Assembly (NCBI RefSeq): GCF_013240295.1
Contig: NZ_JABETK010000001.1
Span: 1,426,001 to 1,490,000, forward strand
From: Neoaquamicrobium sediminum
Lineage (GTDB): Bacteria > Pseudomonadota > Alphaproteobacteria > Rhizobiales > Rhizobiaceae
Direction of reading: 5' to 3'
DNA: 64,000 nucleotides
The notes beneath the pieces are model-generated. The model had not been told where the DNA came from and searched no databases. It was given only the letters and a program-made list of their open reading frames with translations. Below, piece by piece: positions 51,208 to 61,526 of this stretch. A program made the translations under genes and the position numbers. How positions within the stretch are numbered: position 1 is the first letter of the stretch; every line of letters begins with the position of its first letter.

Positions 51208-51825
51208 TCAGCCGTTCCTGATGGTCTCGTCGGGTGGGCGGCGGGAGGCCAGCACGCGCTCGGCATTGGGCAGGTCGTTGGAGAACACACGATTGCGCGC
51301 CTCGTCGGCGGCATGCCCATGGTCGAGCCAACGCTGCACCAGCCGACGTTCAAGTTCCTGCATCGGCACATCAAGCCAGACGGAGTAGTCGAACAGCGGC
51401 CCAAGCCCATACCAGCGGCTTTCGTCGAGCAACAGGTAGTTGCCCTCCACGAGAACGAATCGGGCCTCCGCCGGCACAACCGCCGCGCCTGCGCGGGCAA
51501 GATCGGCCTTGCGATCGAACACTGGAACGGTCACATCCGCATCGGCTCTGCCCAGGCGTTCCAGCACATGGCGCAGGCCATCGAAGTCGAAGGTTTCCGG
51601 CGCGCCCTTGCGGGCCCGCAAACCGCGGGCATCCAGCACCGCGTTGTCATAGTGGAAGCCATCCATCGGCACGGTCACGGCGGTGCCTTCGGGCAGCAAG
51701 GGCATCAACGCTTCGGCGAAGGTCGACTTACCCGAACCCGGCGGCCCGGCGATCGCCACCACAATCCGCTTGCGGCCGGCCGCCTTGCGAAACAGCGTCG
51801 CCGCCAGATGCGCAATCTCCGACAT
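51208..51825 (-). CDS. P-loop nucleoside/sugar kinase family protein (FrcK/YggC-like)
   Basis: A 205-residue kinase with Walker A AIAGPPGSGKST near residue 26, MDGFHYDNAVLDARG and FDFDGLRHVLERL as substrate-side motifs, and VLVEGNYLLLDE as Walker B-like block. It is the uridine-kinase-like family that includes FrcK of the rhizobial fructose system. It starts 24 bases after the D-lyxose isomerase gene, so it may phosphorylate the ketose made there; this is inference. Confidence 0.8.
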   Translation of the reverse strand: MSEIAHLAATLFRKAAGRKRIVVAIAGPPGSGKSTFAEALMPLLPEGTAVTVPMDGFHYDNAVLDARGLRARKGAPETFDFDGLRHVLERLGRADADVTVPVFDRKADLARAGAAVVPAEARFVLVEGNYLLLDESRWYGLGPLFDYSVWLDVPMQELERRLVQRWLDHGHAADEARNRVFSNDLPNAERVLASRRPPDETIRNG

Positions 51826-51849
51826 GGCCTCCTCCGTACGGCCCGATTG

Positions 51850-52536
51850 TCAGCCGAGCCACCTTCGATAGTCCGATACGAGCAGGTGCGTCGGCTCGAC
51901 ATCCTCCTCGATCCTCGCGAAACGCTTGATCGGCTCAGCGAAGACATTGTCGGTCTCGTCGTCGTTGACGGTGGAGACCTCGCCGATCAGCACATCATCG
52001 TCCTCGGCCCAGAAGGCATGCCAGACGCCGGGCAGCAGCGTCACGCTCTCGCCGGGATGGAGCTTAAGGATGCCGCCGGGTTCCAGCGTGCGCACCACGC
52101 CGTCGGTGGACACCTTAACCTCGGCCGCCTCGTCGATCGAGCCGTCGGGCGCAGACATATAGAGCTTGAGCGCCAGCGTACCGCCGCCGCGGTTGATGAT
52201 GTCCTCCGCCTTGACGTCATGGCGATGCATCGGCGCGAGCTGGTCCTTGCGCGAGATCATGATCTTTTCGGCATAGAGCATGCCCCGGCCGTGGGCCAGG
52301 TCGGCTGCGTTGCCATTGCGCACGGTGAACAGGAACAGGCCGGTCGAGGCAAAATCGCCGGTGCCGTAATCGGTGATGTCCCAGCCGAGGCGCGCATCGA
52401 CAATGCCGCCGATCCCGGCGCGCCGCGCCTTCATGTCCTCAGGCGACCAGTAGGCGAATGGCGGCAGCACATAGCCGTGGGATCGGATGAAGGCATCCGC
52501 ATCGGCAAGGATGGCATTCACTTCAGACCGCTTCAT
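51850..52536 (-). CDS. D-lyxose/D-mannose family sugar isomerase
   Basis: A 228-residue cupin-type isomerase. The metal-binding cupin residues are in APMHRHDVKAEDIINRGGG, KLHPGESVTLLPGVWHAFW and the late GEVSTVNDDETDNVF. Enzymes of this family convert D-lyxose to D-xylulose and D-mannose to D-fructose. AGGAG lies five bases before the ATG at 52536; a second ATG at 52539 is possible. It lies between a DD-carboxypeptidase gene and the P-loop kinase gene on the same strand. Confidence 0.86.
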   Translation of the reverse strand: MKRSEVNAILADADAFIRSHGYVLPPFAYWSPEDMKARRAGIGGIVDARLGWDITDYGTGDFASTGLFLFTVRNGNAADLAHGRGMLYAEKIMISRKDQLAPMHRHDVKAEDIINRGGGTLALKLYMSAPDGSIDEAAEVKVSTDGVVRTLEPGGILKLHPGESVTLLPGVWHAFWAEDDDVLIGEVSTVNDDETDNVFAEPIKRFARIEEDVEPTHLLVSDYRRWLG

Positions 52537-52545
52537 CATGTCTCC

Positions 52546-53469
52546 TCAGCGCGAGGCGCTCGCCTGCGACGCGCGCGGCATATAGACCTCGATCAACTGT
52601 TCCATATGTTCGTTGCGGACGGCCGCGCTTTTGCCGCCCATGACAATGGCGACGATGCGCCGCCCGCCGCGCCCGACCGACGTTGCCAGGTTGAAGCCGG
52701 ACGCGCGGATATAGCCGGTCTTGAGCCCGTCAACACCCGCAACCCGCCCCAGCAGGTCGTTGTGGCCGCGAATGACCTTGCCGGCATAGGCAAACTCGCG
52801 GTTGCTGAAATAGTGATAGTAATGGGGAAAGCGCTTGCGCAACGACATGGCCAGGATCGCCATGTCGTACGCGGTGGTCTGCTGCTCGGCGTCCGGCAGG
52901 CCGGAGGCGTTGCGGAACGTGGTCGAGCGCATGCCCAGCGAACGCGCCTTGGCCGTCATCATCGCAGCGAAGCGTTCCTCCGTGCCGCCGAGATACTCAC
53001 CAACGGCCGAAGCGACGTCATTGGCCGACCTTACGCAAAGCGCAAGGATCGCCGAGCGAACGTCGATGCTCCCGCCCTTCTTCAAACCGAGCTTGGACGG
53101 CGGCCGCCCGGCTGCGTAGGCGGAAACGGGTATGCTCGTCATCACGTTGAGCTGCCCGCTGTCCATAGCCTCAAACAGCATGTAGAGCGTCATCATCTTG
53201 GTGAGCGACGCAGGGTAGCGAGGCTCGCGGGCTTTGTCTTCGTAGAGGACCCGCCCGCTATTGGCGTCAACGACGATGGCTGCGTATTTCTCCGACGGCA
53301 GCGGCGCAACCGCCGACTGCATGACCGTCTGCGTCGTGCAGCCCGCCAGAAACACGAATGCCGCCATGATGATGGCGGCGCGGCGCGTGATGCCCGTTAC
53401 GGCACGAGTTGCGGCTTGCAATAGGTCCCCGAGTGATCGATCCGGCAATATCTGACGGATTCGGATCAT
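52546..53469 (-). CDS. D-alanyl-D-alanine carboxypeptidase (peptidase S11)
   Basis: A penicillin-binding serine peptidase of about 307 residues. ASLTKMMTLY holds the S-x-x-K nucleophile, CVRSANDVASAV the SxN motif and VDGLKTGYIRASG the KTG motif. The N-terminus has a hydrophobic segment ending in AGC, which suggests lipidation and anchoring in the periplasm. The start at 53469 (MIRIRQIL) is tentative since other ATGs lie upstream to 53541. It trims the peptidoglycan stem pentapeptide. Confidence 0.85.
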   Translation of the reverse strand: MIRIRQILPDRSLGDLLQAATRAVTGITRRAAIIMAAFVFLAGCTTQTVMQSAVAPLPSEKYAAIVVDANSGRVLYEDKAREPRYPASLTKMMTLYMLFEAMDSGQLNVMTSIPVSAYAAGRPPSKLGLKKGGSIDVRSAILALCVRSANDVASAVGEYLGGTEERFAAMMTAKARSLGMRSTTFRNASGLPDAEQQTTAYDMAILAMSLRKRFPHYYHYFSNREFAYAGKVIRGHNDLLGRVAGVDGLKTGYIRASGFNLATSVGRGGRRIVAIVMGGKSAAVRNEHMEQLIEVYMPRASQASASR

Positions 53470-53560
53470 GCCCGAGCCTGTCCGCCATCGCAATCCCGTC
53501 ACAAAAACGGCGGCGATGGCATCCATCGCCGCCGTATGCATGACCTGGTGCTTGTGCAGA

Positions 53561-54220
53561 TCAGGCCGAGGGCTGCTTGGTCTTGCGCAGATAGGGCAGG
53601 ATCGTCTCGTAGGAGCCGAAACGCTTGGTGGCGTCCTCGTTGGAAACCGCCGCGGTGATGATGACGTCCTCGCCCTGCTTCCAGTTGGCCGGCGTCGCCA
53701 CCTGATGCTTGGCCGTAAGCTGGATCGAATCGATCGCGCGCAGGATTTCGTCGAAGTTGCGCCCGGTGGTCATCGGGTAGGTGAGCACCAGCTTGATCTT
53801 CTTGTCGGGGCCGATCACGTAGACAGAGCGCACCGTGGCGTTGTCGGCCGGCGTGCGGCCCTCCGCGCTGTCGCCGGCGTCGCTCGGCAGCATGTCGTAC
53901 AGCTTGGCGACCTTCAGGTCCTTGTCGCCGATCAGCGGGTAGTCGACAGCGAAGCCCGTAGCCGTCCGGATGTCGTCTTTCCACTTGGCGTGGCTTTCGA
54001 CAGGATCGACCGAGATACCGATGATCTTGACGCCGCGCTTGCGGAACTCGCCCTCAAGACCGGCCATCGTGCCGAGTTCCGTCGTGCAGACGGGCGTGAA
54101 GTTCTTCGGATGAGAGAACAACACGGCCCAGCCGTCGCCGATCCAGTCGTGAAAGCTGATCTGTCCCTGCGTTGTGTCGGCCGTGAAATCCGGTGCGGTA
54201 TCGTTGATGCGAAGGCCCAT
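53561..54220 (-). CDS. 1-Cys peroxiredoxin (Prx6 type)
   Basis: A 219-residue peroxidase. The N-terminal PDFTADTTQGQISFHDWIGD is followed by HPKNFTPVCTTELGTM with the peroxidatic Cys, and VDPVESHAKWKDDI; the C-terminal dimer domain (TGRNFDEILRAIDSIQLTA) is that of Prx6, without a second resolving cysteine. It reduces hydrogen peroxide and organic peroxides in the cytosol. The start at 54220 (MGLRIND) matches the family. Confidence 0.9.
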   Translation of the reverse strand: MGLRINDTAPDFTADTTQGQISFHDWIGDGWAVLFSHPKNFTPVCTTELGTMAGLEGEFRKRGVKIIGISVDPVESHAKWKDDIRTATGFAVDYPLIGDKDLKVAKLYDMLPSDAGDSAEGRTPADNATVRSVYVIGPDKKIKLVLTYPMTTGRNFDEILRAIDSIQLTAKHQVATPANWKQGEDVIITAAVSNEDATKRFGSYETILPYLRKTKQPSA

Positions 54221-54312
54221 GGCGTTTCTCCTCAATGGCTGTTGTGCTGATCATAATGCAATGGCGGCGCAAGACGAGAGTTGACGCGGCAAATTGCGAC
54301 GATTTGTAGAAC

Positions 54313-54337
54313 GGAACGAGCGATTATGCCGTCCGTT
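54313..54337 (+). promoter_or_regulatory. EcfG-type promoter in the peroxiredoxin/membrane-protein gap
   Basis: GGAAC (54313-54317) and CGTT (54334-54337) with a 16-base spacer match the EcfG consensus on the plus strand. It lies in the 353-base divergent region 54221-54573, about 237 bases before the membrane-protein ATG. No other gene is visible in this gap. Confidence 0.5.
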
Positions 54338-54573
54338 CAGGAATGCTTTGCTCAGCATTGACTTAGCTGAAGGGCATACCGCATCTTGGCAATCAATCCA
54401 CCAAAAATAGTCGTCCACCCGCACCCGGCCCGATTGTCGCGAAAGCGGGACAGGCGTAGATTTGGCGCATCGGCTGGAGTGGCAGCACAGGCCGAACGCT
54501 ATTGCGTTGCGATCAAACGGCCTCGACCATCGGAGGGGCAAACGGTCGCCCCTGCTGCAATTTGGGGAACATC

Positions 54574-54981
54574 ATGCCATTTCTTGCTACACTCTATTTT
54601 CGTACGGCCATCCTTTTCCTCATTATAGGTATCGGTATCGGCCTCCACATGTCGATTTCGGGCAATCACGGGGTCATGGGCGCGCACGCCCATCTCAACC
54701 TGCTCGGCTGGGTGACTTCGGCGCTGTTCGGCACGTACTACGCGGTCAATCCGCTCAAGGCCGCCGGCAGGCTGCCCTTGCTGCAATACGCCATCTACGT
54801 GATCGGCATCGTGATCATGATCCCGGCGCTCTACGTCCTGCTTGCAGGCAATCCGGGTGCGGAGCCTATCGTGGCCATGGGGTCGCTGATCGTGTTTGCC
54901 GGCGTTCTGCTGTTCGGCTGGATCATCTTCAGCGGGGACGGTGTCGCCAGGGCAACAGGCATGCGCCAGCCGGCAGAGTAG
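54574..54981 (+). CDS. Four-helix membrane protein of unknown function
   Basis: A 135-residue protein with four hydrophobic segments. The stretch HMSISGNHGVMGAHAHLNLLGW carries three histidines next to the second helix and is reminiscent of heme-copper oxidase subunit I fragments, so heme or metal contact is possible. Similar proteins are sometimes labelled cytochrome-c oxidase, without proof. An EcfG-type promoter upstream suggests stress control. GGGGAA precedes the ATG at 54574. Confidence 0.7.
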   Translation: MPFLATLYFRTAILFLIIGIGIGLHMSISGNHGVMGAHAHLNLLGWVTSALFGTYYAVNPLKAAGRLPLLQYAIYVIGIVIMIPALYVLLAGNPGAEPIVAMGSLIVFAGVLLFGWIIFSGDGVARATGMRQPAE

Positions 54982-55018
54982 CCACGCCGCCGCGCAGGGC
55001 ATTCAATGCTGTCTTCGG

Positions 55019-56607
55019 CTACGCCGCGTCGCGGACCTGATAGTCCTTGATCGCGGCGAAGCGGATTTGTTTCCACCGTTCGGCCTCATAGTTGAGGCCG
55101 AATTCGTGCGGGGCCAGGAAGACGGGATCGCCGTCGAGATCGCGGGCGATGTCGCCGCGATGCGCTTCGACGAAACGCTCGAGCTCCGCGCGGCTATCGG
55201 CCGAAATCCAGCGGCAGACGGTGAAGCGCGCCATCTCGAAGTCGACGGGCAGTCCGTATTCGACGTTCAGGCGCTCCTTGAGCACGTCGAGCTGCAGTGC
55301 GCCGACGACACCGACCATGGCGGGCGAGCCATCGTCGGGCGAAAAGAGCTGGACGACCCCTTCCTCGGCCATCTGCTGCAGGGCTTCCTTCAGCTTCTTT
55401 GCCTTCATCGGGTCGCCGAGCCGCACGCGGCGCAGGATTTCCGGCGCGAAGTTCGGAACGCCGCGGAACAGGATTTCCTGCCCTCGGTCAGCGTATCGCC
55501 AATGCGCAACGTGCCGTGATTGGGGATGCCCACAACGTCCCCGGCATAGGCCTCGTCGGCGGTGATGCGCGATCGTGCGAAGAAGAACTGCGGCGCGGAC
55601 AGGCTCATCGCCTTGCCGGTGCGTACCAGCTTGGCCTTCATCCCGCGCTGCAGCGTGCCCGAGCACACGCGCACGAAGGCGATGCGGTCGCGGTGGTTGG
55701 GGTCCATGTTGGCCTGAATCTTGAAGACGAAGGAGGTCATCTTGCCCTCGGTCGCCTCGACGCGGCGTGAATCGGCTTCCTGGGCGCGCGGTGCAGGGGC
55801 CCATGCGCCCAGCGCCTCGATCAGGTCACGCACACCATAATTGCGCAGCGCCGAGCCGAAGAAGACCGGCGTCAGGTGTCCTTCGCGGAATGCGGCAAGA
55901 TCGAACGGCCGGCAGGCCTCGCGCGCCAGCTCCAGCTCCTCGATGAAGGCCGGCCGCTCGTTTTCAGGCAGCAGCCCGGCGACGCGATTGGAGTCTGGAC
56001 CGTTGACCTTGGTGCGCTCGACCTCGTCGTCGCCGCGCCGGACGGCATTGTCTGCAAGGTGGTAGGTACCGGAGAAGGTCTTGCCCTGGCCGATGGGCCA
56101 GGTGATCGGCGCGGTGTCGAGCGCCAGCTTCTGCTCGATCTCGTCAAGGATCTCGAAGGTGTCGCGTGCCTCGCGGTCCATCTTGTTGACGAAGGTGACG
56201 ATCGGGATGTCGCGCAGCCGGCAGACCTCGAACAGCTTCAGCGTGCGCGGCTCGATGCCCTTGGCGGCGTCGATGACCATGACGGCAGAATCCACCGCCG
56301 ACAGCGTGCGGTAGGTATCGTCGGCGAAATCCTCGTGGCCCGGCGTGTCGAGCAGATTGTAGACGTTGTCGCCATATTCGAACGTCATCACCGAGGTGAC
56401 GACGGAGATGCCGCGTTCGCGCTCGATCTTCATCCAGTCGGAGCGCGTCTGGATCTTGTCCTTCTTGGCCTTCACCTCGCCGGCGAGCTGGATCGCGCCG
56501 CCGAACAGCAGCAGCTTTTCAGTCAGCGTCGTCTTGCCCGCGTCGGGGTGCGCAATGATTGCGAAGGTGCGGCGGCGCGACACCGCCTTTTCGATCGTTT
56601 CGGCCAT
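55019..56607 (-). CDS. prfC: Peptide chain release factor 3, frameshifted
   Basis: Translational GTPase of about 529 residues, the same length as E. coli RF3. [18 protein letters not shown] is the P-loop, ISVVTSVMTFEY and LLDTPGHEDF are switch blocks, NKMDREA the guanine motif. The frame breaks in the CCC at 55481-55483; one base more gives TEGQEILFRGVPNFAPEILRRV and the normal C-terminal domain. RF3 recycles RF1 and RF2. As this gene is widely kept intact, the break is probably a sequencing error. Confidence 0.9.
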
Positions 56608-56790
56608 GTGAAGAGGTTCCTTCGGTCGGCGGGCTTATAGCTGCGGCGTCGAGCCATGTCGAGAAAAGCCGACTGCACTTTTCATCGGGCTGTCATCAAT
56701 CTGTGTGGCCGGCCGGGTAGGCAAACACGACAAGCTCCGGCGTACGCGCCGAGCTTCGTTGCAAGCCACCGGATGAGAAGGGAGCAAGCC

Positions 56791-58684
56791 ATGACCGATA
56801 CAAGACAGGAAAGACCGACATTCGACGAGTGGGACGAGATCAATTTCCCGCGCCCCGAGGAAAACGAGTTCGACCGCGTTGTGGAACGGGCGATCTCGCG
56901 GCGCGGTTTTCTGGGCGGCGTGCTCGCCTTCGGATCGGGCGCGGCCGTCATGGGGGCCGGCATTCTCAATTCCGTTCCCGCTCGCGCCGCACAGGATTCG
57001 CGCTTTGCCTTCAAGCCGATCCCGATTTCCACCGACAACACCGTGCATGTGCCGGAGGGCTATCGCTGGCAGCGCCTGGTAAGCTGGGGCGACCCGCTGT
57101 TTTCCGGCGTGGCCGAGCTCGATCACGCAACCGGCGGTTCGCCAGCAGACGCGGAAAAGATCTTCGGCGAGAACACGGACGGCATGGAGCTGTTTATAAT
57201 CGGCGGCAAGCAGGTCATCGCGGTCAACCACGAATACACCAATAACGACGTCAACCTGCCCGGGGCCACGGACGGCGTACCACGCGACGCGCAGGACGTG
57301 TTGAAGCTGCAGAACCTGCAAGGGGTTGCCGTCTTCGAGATCAGCGAAACCGACGGCAGCTGGTCCGTGGTCAAGGACAGCCCGTTCAACCGTCGCATCA
57401 CGCACAACACGCCGATGCGCATCGCGGGGCCGGCCGCAGGCCACGACCTGATGAAGACCGAGGCCGATCCGACCGGCACCGAAAGCCTTGGCACCTTCAA
57501 CAATTGCGGTTCCGGCAGGACACCCTGGGGACCTATCTGACCTGCGAGGAAAACTTCAACGGCTATTTCGGCGCCACGGGGAGACGCAGCTCGAAGGGCT
57601 GACCGCCGAAGGCTACAAGCGCTACGGCATTGCCGCGGAAGGCTGGGGCTACGACTATCACAAATGGGATGGGCGCTTCGACACGTCGAAGAACCCCCAC
57701 GAACCGCACCGCGCCGGCTGGATCGTCGAGATCGACCCTACCGATGCGGCAAGCACGCCTGTAAAGCGCACCGCGCTCGGCCGCATCAAGCACGAGAACG
57801 CGGCGGCGACGCTCGCGCCCGACGGTCGTGTGGTCGTCTATATGGGCGACGACGAGCGCGGCGAGTTCATCTACAAATTCGTCTCGCGCGACATCTATGT
57901 GCCGGGCGGCGACACCTCGACGCTGCTGGACGAAGGCCAGCTTTACGTTGCCCGCTTCGACGATGACATGACCGGCAAATGGATTGCCCTGACGCCGGAA
58001 GCAACCGGCATGTCGGCTGCCGAAATCGCCGTCTTCACCCGGACTGCCGGCTCCCGGGTCAACGCGACGACGATGGACCGGCCGGAATGGGTCGCGATCA
58101 ACCCGCTCGCCTGCGAAGCCTATTGCGCGCTGACAAACAACAGCCGCCGCGGCGTCAGGGCCAATGCGGGCGGTGACTGGACGCCCGTCGGCGGGCCGAA
58201 CCCGCGCGAGGCCAACGAATACGGCCAGATCGTGCGCTGGCGCCCCGCCGATGACGACCATGCGTCGGACACGTTCGAATGGGACCTCTACGTCATGGCC
58301 GGCAACCCGACCGTCCACGAGGGACCCTATGCGGGCTCCGAGAACGTCAACGAAGGCAACCTCTTCAACTCGCCCGACGGCATGGCGATCGATTCCACCG
58401 GTCTGATCTGGATCCAGACCGATGGCGACGATTCCAACGAAGGCCACTTCGCAGGACAGGGCAACAACCAGATGCTGGCCGGCGACCCGGTCACCGGGCG
58501 TATCGAACGGTTCCTGACCGGCCCGAACGGATCCGAGGTGACGGGTCTTTGCTGGTCGGCGGACAGGCGCACGATGTTCGTCGGCATCCAGCATCCGGCC
58601 GCACCCTTCCCGGACGGCGAGGGCAAACTGCCGCGCTCCTCGATCATCGCGATCAAGCGTGAAGACAACGCCCCCGTCGGCTGA
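56791..58684 (+). CDS. phoX: PhoX-family phosphatase (DUF839), two frameshifts
   Basis: A Tat-exported phosphatase of about 631 residues. SRRGFLGGVLAFGSG near residue 31 is the twin-arginine signal. The body has VNHEYTNNDVN, TPWGTYLTCEENFNGYF, GRIKHENAAATLAPDGRVVVYMGDDERGEFIYKF and DGMAIDSTGLIWIQTDGD, the residues of the iron-calcium PhoX/DUF839 family. Two single-base losses, in the G4 runs at 57527-57530 and 57578-57581, split the frame within 55 bases. It probably releases phosphate from organic esters in the periplasm. A perfect hairpin follows the stop. Confidence 0.87.
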
Positions 58685-58694
58685 CCGGAACACG

Positions 58695-58724
58695 CCATGG
58701 GCGCGTTATGAAACGCGCCCATGG
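58695..58724. terminator. Perfect 13-pair hairpin between convergent genes
   Basis: CCATGGGCGCGTT and AACGCGCCCATGG pair perfectly around a 4-base loop. It lies 11 bases after the PhoX stop and 14 bases from the end of the convergent repair gene, so it can serve both directions. No T tract follows, so part of its effect may be message protection. Confidence 0.65.
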
Positions 58725-58737
58725 AGCCTTCGCTGAA

Positions 58738-59837
58738 TCAAATCGCCAGATCAAACCCGCCTTCGGCCACCGTGTCGCCGTTCAGCATCAGCTCCACCTT
58801 GTGGAAACCTGCATTGTGGGTGCGGGTGGTGAAGTCGCGGATTGTCTGGGAGATGGACAGCGGCTGCGTCGCACCTGGCTCGAGCGCGAAGGTCTTGAGC
58901 TTGAAGACCTTGCGCGAGGCGGCACCGTTCTTCTTCACATAATGAACGGCATAGTCGGCAACGACCTGCTGCGTCTCGCGCGCCTGCGAAACGACGGTCG
59001 CGGCAATTGTCAGGCGGTCGCCCAACGCAAGGCGCACCGGCGCAACTGAAAAACCCTCGATCCGGGCCTCAACCTTCTCGGCCGCCCCAACCAGCGCCAG
59101 CGCAGAGCGGTCGCCCTTCTTGATCAGGGTGCGCAGGGCCTGCCTGACGATCCATCGCGTGCGTTCGTCCTCCTGCGGCCAGCCTGCCAATTTATCGACA
59201 AGCCAGGCCGGATGGTCCTTGCTGATGTCGTTGAGGTGGTTGGCGACGGATTTGCGAACGTAGAGGCTTGGATCGCTCTTCAACGCCTCCAGGATCGGCC
59301 ATGTGAGCGACGGGTCCGCGACGATCGGCCGGAGCTGGAACGACCATGGCAGGCGCGGCCGCGCCCCTCGCTGGCTAGCCTGCGGACGTGTTCGTTCCCG
59401 TCGAGCGACCATTCCCGCATCATCGACAACGTGCGGTGAAGGTCGTGTTGGAGGAAATGCCGGATCGCGAACTCGGCCGAGCCATACCGGGTGAACAGCT
59501 TCAACGCGTCCATCGAGCGATCGAAATCCTCGAGGCCCCGCACGATGACGAATTCACACAGTGTGATCGATGCAAAGCCATGCCCGATACGCGGCGCGAG
59601 TGCCGAGAGAATTTCCAATGCCCGCTCATAGTCGGACGGCAGCGTCGCCGCGAAAGCGTCCGCCGCCAGCCGCATGCGCTGCATGATGCCGAGATCGTCG
59701 AGCCCGGTGGTGGCGAGCGTCTCGAACCGATCCGCATCGAAATCCGGCCAGATGGTCTTCGTATCCTCGGCGAACCGGCGCATGCGCGCGCGGTCGAATA
59801 TTTCCTTCAGCGCGGCGGCAGCCGGTTGATCGCTCAC
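58738..59837 (-). CDS. DNA alkylation repair (AlkD-like HEAT repeat) protein, frameshifted
   Basis: A HEAT-repeat protein of about 366 residues. DFDRSMDALKLFTRYGSAEFAIRHFL and SLDGNEHVRRLASEG form repeats in the first half; SDPSLYVRKSVANHLNDISKDHPAWLVDKL and RWIVRQALRTLIKKGDRSAL those in the second. The two halves are in different frames; a base lost in the C4 run 59364-59367 explains it, giving SEGARPRLPW. AlkD-type proteins remove bulky or charged alkyl bases without base flipping. Activity of this copy is inferred. Confidence 0.82.
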
Positions 59838-59944
59838 GTAAGCACCCGTGTGTTTCGTCAGATGCCGCGACCATAGACGCTACTCCCTGACGGATGATGT
59901 CAGGAGGTGACGAAATCCACAGCACCTTGCACGATACGCAGATG

Positions 59945-60883
59945 TCAGCCGAACACTGACCAGCCCATGCGCTCGGCCAACTGCTCCAGCGCGAGCGTGC
60001 CGAGAAGCGAATTCCCGTTGTCGTCCAGTCCCGGCGACCACACGCCGATGGATGCAACACCAGGTGCGATAGCCAGAATGCCGCCGCCGACGCCACTTTT
60101 CGCCGGCAGGCCAACCCGGAAGGCGAACTCGCCCGATCCGTCATACTGCCCGCATGTCAGCATCAGCGAATTGACGCGGCGTGCCAGCATTCGCTGCTGG
60201 TCGGTCGGTTTGTCGCCGCCGTCCATCAAGTAGCGGCCGGCGAGCGCGAGCTGTCGCGCAGAAAGGGCGATCGCGCACTGGCTTACATAAGGCTTCATCA
60301 CCGCCTCGACCTCGTGGTTGAGGTTGCCGAACGACTTGCACAGATTGGCCATGGCGCGGTTGTTGAATCCGGATGAGGATTCCTTGTCGAACACCTTGCG
60401 GTCGATACTGACATCCTCGCCGATCTGGTCCGCAAGGAATTCTCGCACCGTCTTGTGCGTATCGCTCTTTGCCGAAATGTCGAGCAGCATGTCCGACACG
60501 ACGATCGCGCCGGGGTTGATGAACGGATTGCGCGGAATGCCCTTCTGTCGCTCCAGATCGACGATGGAATTGAACGGATCGCCGGACGGTTCGCGGCCGA
60601 CCCGTTTCCAGACCTCGTCGCCGAAAGCCTGCAACGCAAGCGTGAGCCCGAAAACCTTGGAGATGCTCTGTATGGCGAAGGGCTCGTCGGCGTCGCCGCC
60701 CGCGGCCGTGGCGCCACCGGCGGTGACAATGGCTATTCCGAAGCGGTCGGTATCGATCTCTGCAAGGCCCTCGATGTGGTCTGCGGCCTTGCCGAAGCGT
60801 TCAATCACGCCCATGCGGCCGACGACTTCCTCGACCGCGCTTTCGAGTTCCTTGATTTCGACTTTCACGCCGCGCTTCGCCAT
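59945..60883 (-). CDS. glsA: Glutaminase A
   Basis: A 312-residue serine-dependent glutaminase that converts glutamine to glutamate and ammonia. FAIQSISKVFGLTLALQ holds the S-x-x-K nucleophile, GIPRNPFINPGAIVVSDML binds substrate, and NSLMLTCGQYDGSGEFAFRVGLPAKSGVGGGILA is the C-terminal signature. Length and start (MAKRGVKVEIKEL at 60883) fit the family. A longer upstream frame is not supported. Together with urease it adds to ammonia release in this region. Confidence 0.93.
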   Translation of the reverse strand: MAKRGVKVEIKELESAVEEVVGRMGVIERFGKAADHIEGLAEIDTDRFGIAIVTAGGATAAGGDADEPFAIQSISKVFGLTLALQAFGDEVWKRVGREPSGDPFNSIVDLERQKGIPRNPFINPGAIVVSDMLLDISAKSDTHKTVREFLADQIGEDVSIDRKVFDKESSSGFNNRAMANLCKSFGNLNHEVEAVMKPYVSQCAIALSARQLALAGRYLMDGGDKPTDQQRMLARRVNSLMLTCGQYDGSGEFAFRVGLPAKSGVGGGILAIAPGVASIGVWSPGLDDNGNSLLGTLALEQLAERMGWSVFG

Positions 60884-60935
60884 TGCCTTCTCCGGTTGGT
60901 CCGGAGCGCAACGCGCAGCGCGGCGTTTCGATCCG

Positions 60936-61526
60936 TCAGGCGGGGAGCCCCTCCGCCCGGAGCGCCGCCTGTACGGCAGGGCGCGCCTCCACCCTGGCAG
61001 CGAAATCCAGGAGCCGACCATCGACTTCGTAACCGAAATCGCGCGCCCAGCGCACCATCACGTAGAACAGCGCGTCCGCGCCGCTGAAGACGTCGCCGAA
61101 CAGGTAGTCGCCCTCGATCCGCCCGGCCAGATAGGTGAGACGGGCAACGATCGCCTCCCGCGCAGCCTGCTTTTCAGTCTCGGCGGGCGAGAACATCGAG
61201 CGCATGAACGGCCGATGGACCTCGGTGGCGAGAAAGGCGAGCATCTCGATATTGCGCGCCCGTCCGAGCGGACCGGGAGGAGTGAGCGCTGGAGTCTGGT
61301 CCGACACCCAGCCGATAATGGCGACGTTCTCCGTCAGCACGGAGCCGTCATCGAACTCGAGGGCCGGTACATAGCCTTTGGGATTGATCACGGTGAAATC
61401 GTCACCGTGCTCGGTCGTGCGTGTGCGCAGGTCGACCTTTACCGGCTCGACGGTGATACGAGCCTCGGCCAGCGCGATGTGATCGGCAAGGCTGCAGGCG
61501 CCGGGGGTGAGATAGAGCTTCATCAT
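60936..61526 (-). CDS. Glutathione S-transferase (beta class)
   Basis: A 196-residue GST. KLYLTPGACSLADHIALAEA contains the Cys of beta-class enzymes, NPKGYVPALEFDDGSVLTENVAIIGWV the glutathione-contacting segment, and GDYLFGDVFSGADALFYVMVRWA the C-terminal helix. It overlaps the SRPBCC gene stop by ATGA, so it is the last gene of an ArsR-SRPBCC-GST operon. A role in detoxifying electrophiles is likely; the trigger is unknown. Confidence 0.88.
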   Translation of the reverse strand: MMKLYLTPGACSLADHIALAEARITVEPVKVDLRTRTTEHGDDFTVINPKGYVPALEFDDGSVLTENVAIIGWVSDQTPALTPPGPLGRARNIEMLAFLATEVHRPFMRSMFSPAETEKQAAREAIVARLTYLAGRIEGDYLFGDVFSGADALFYVMVRWARDFGYEVDGRLLDFAARVEARPAVQAALRAEGLPA

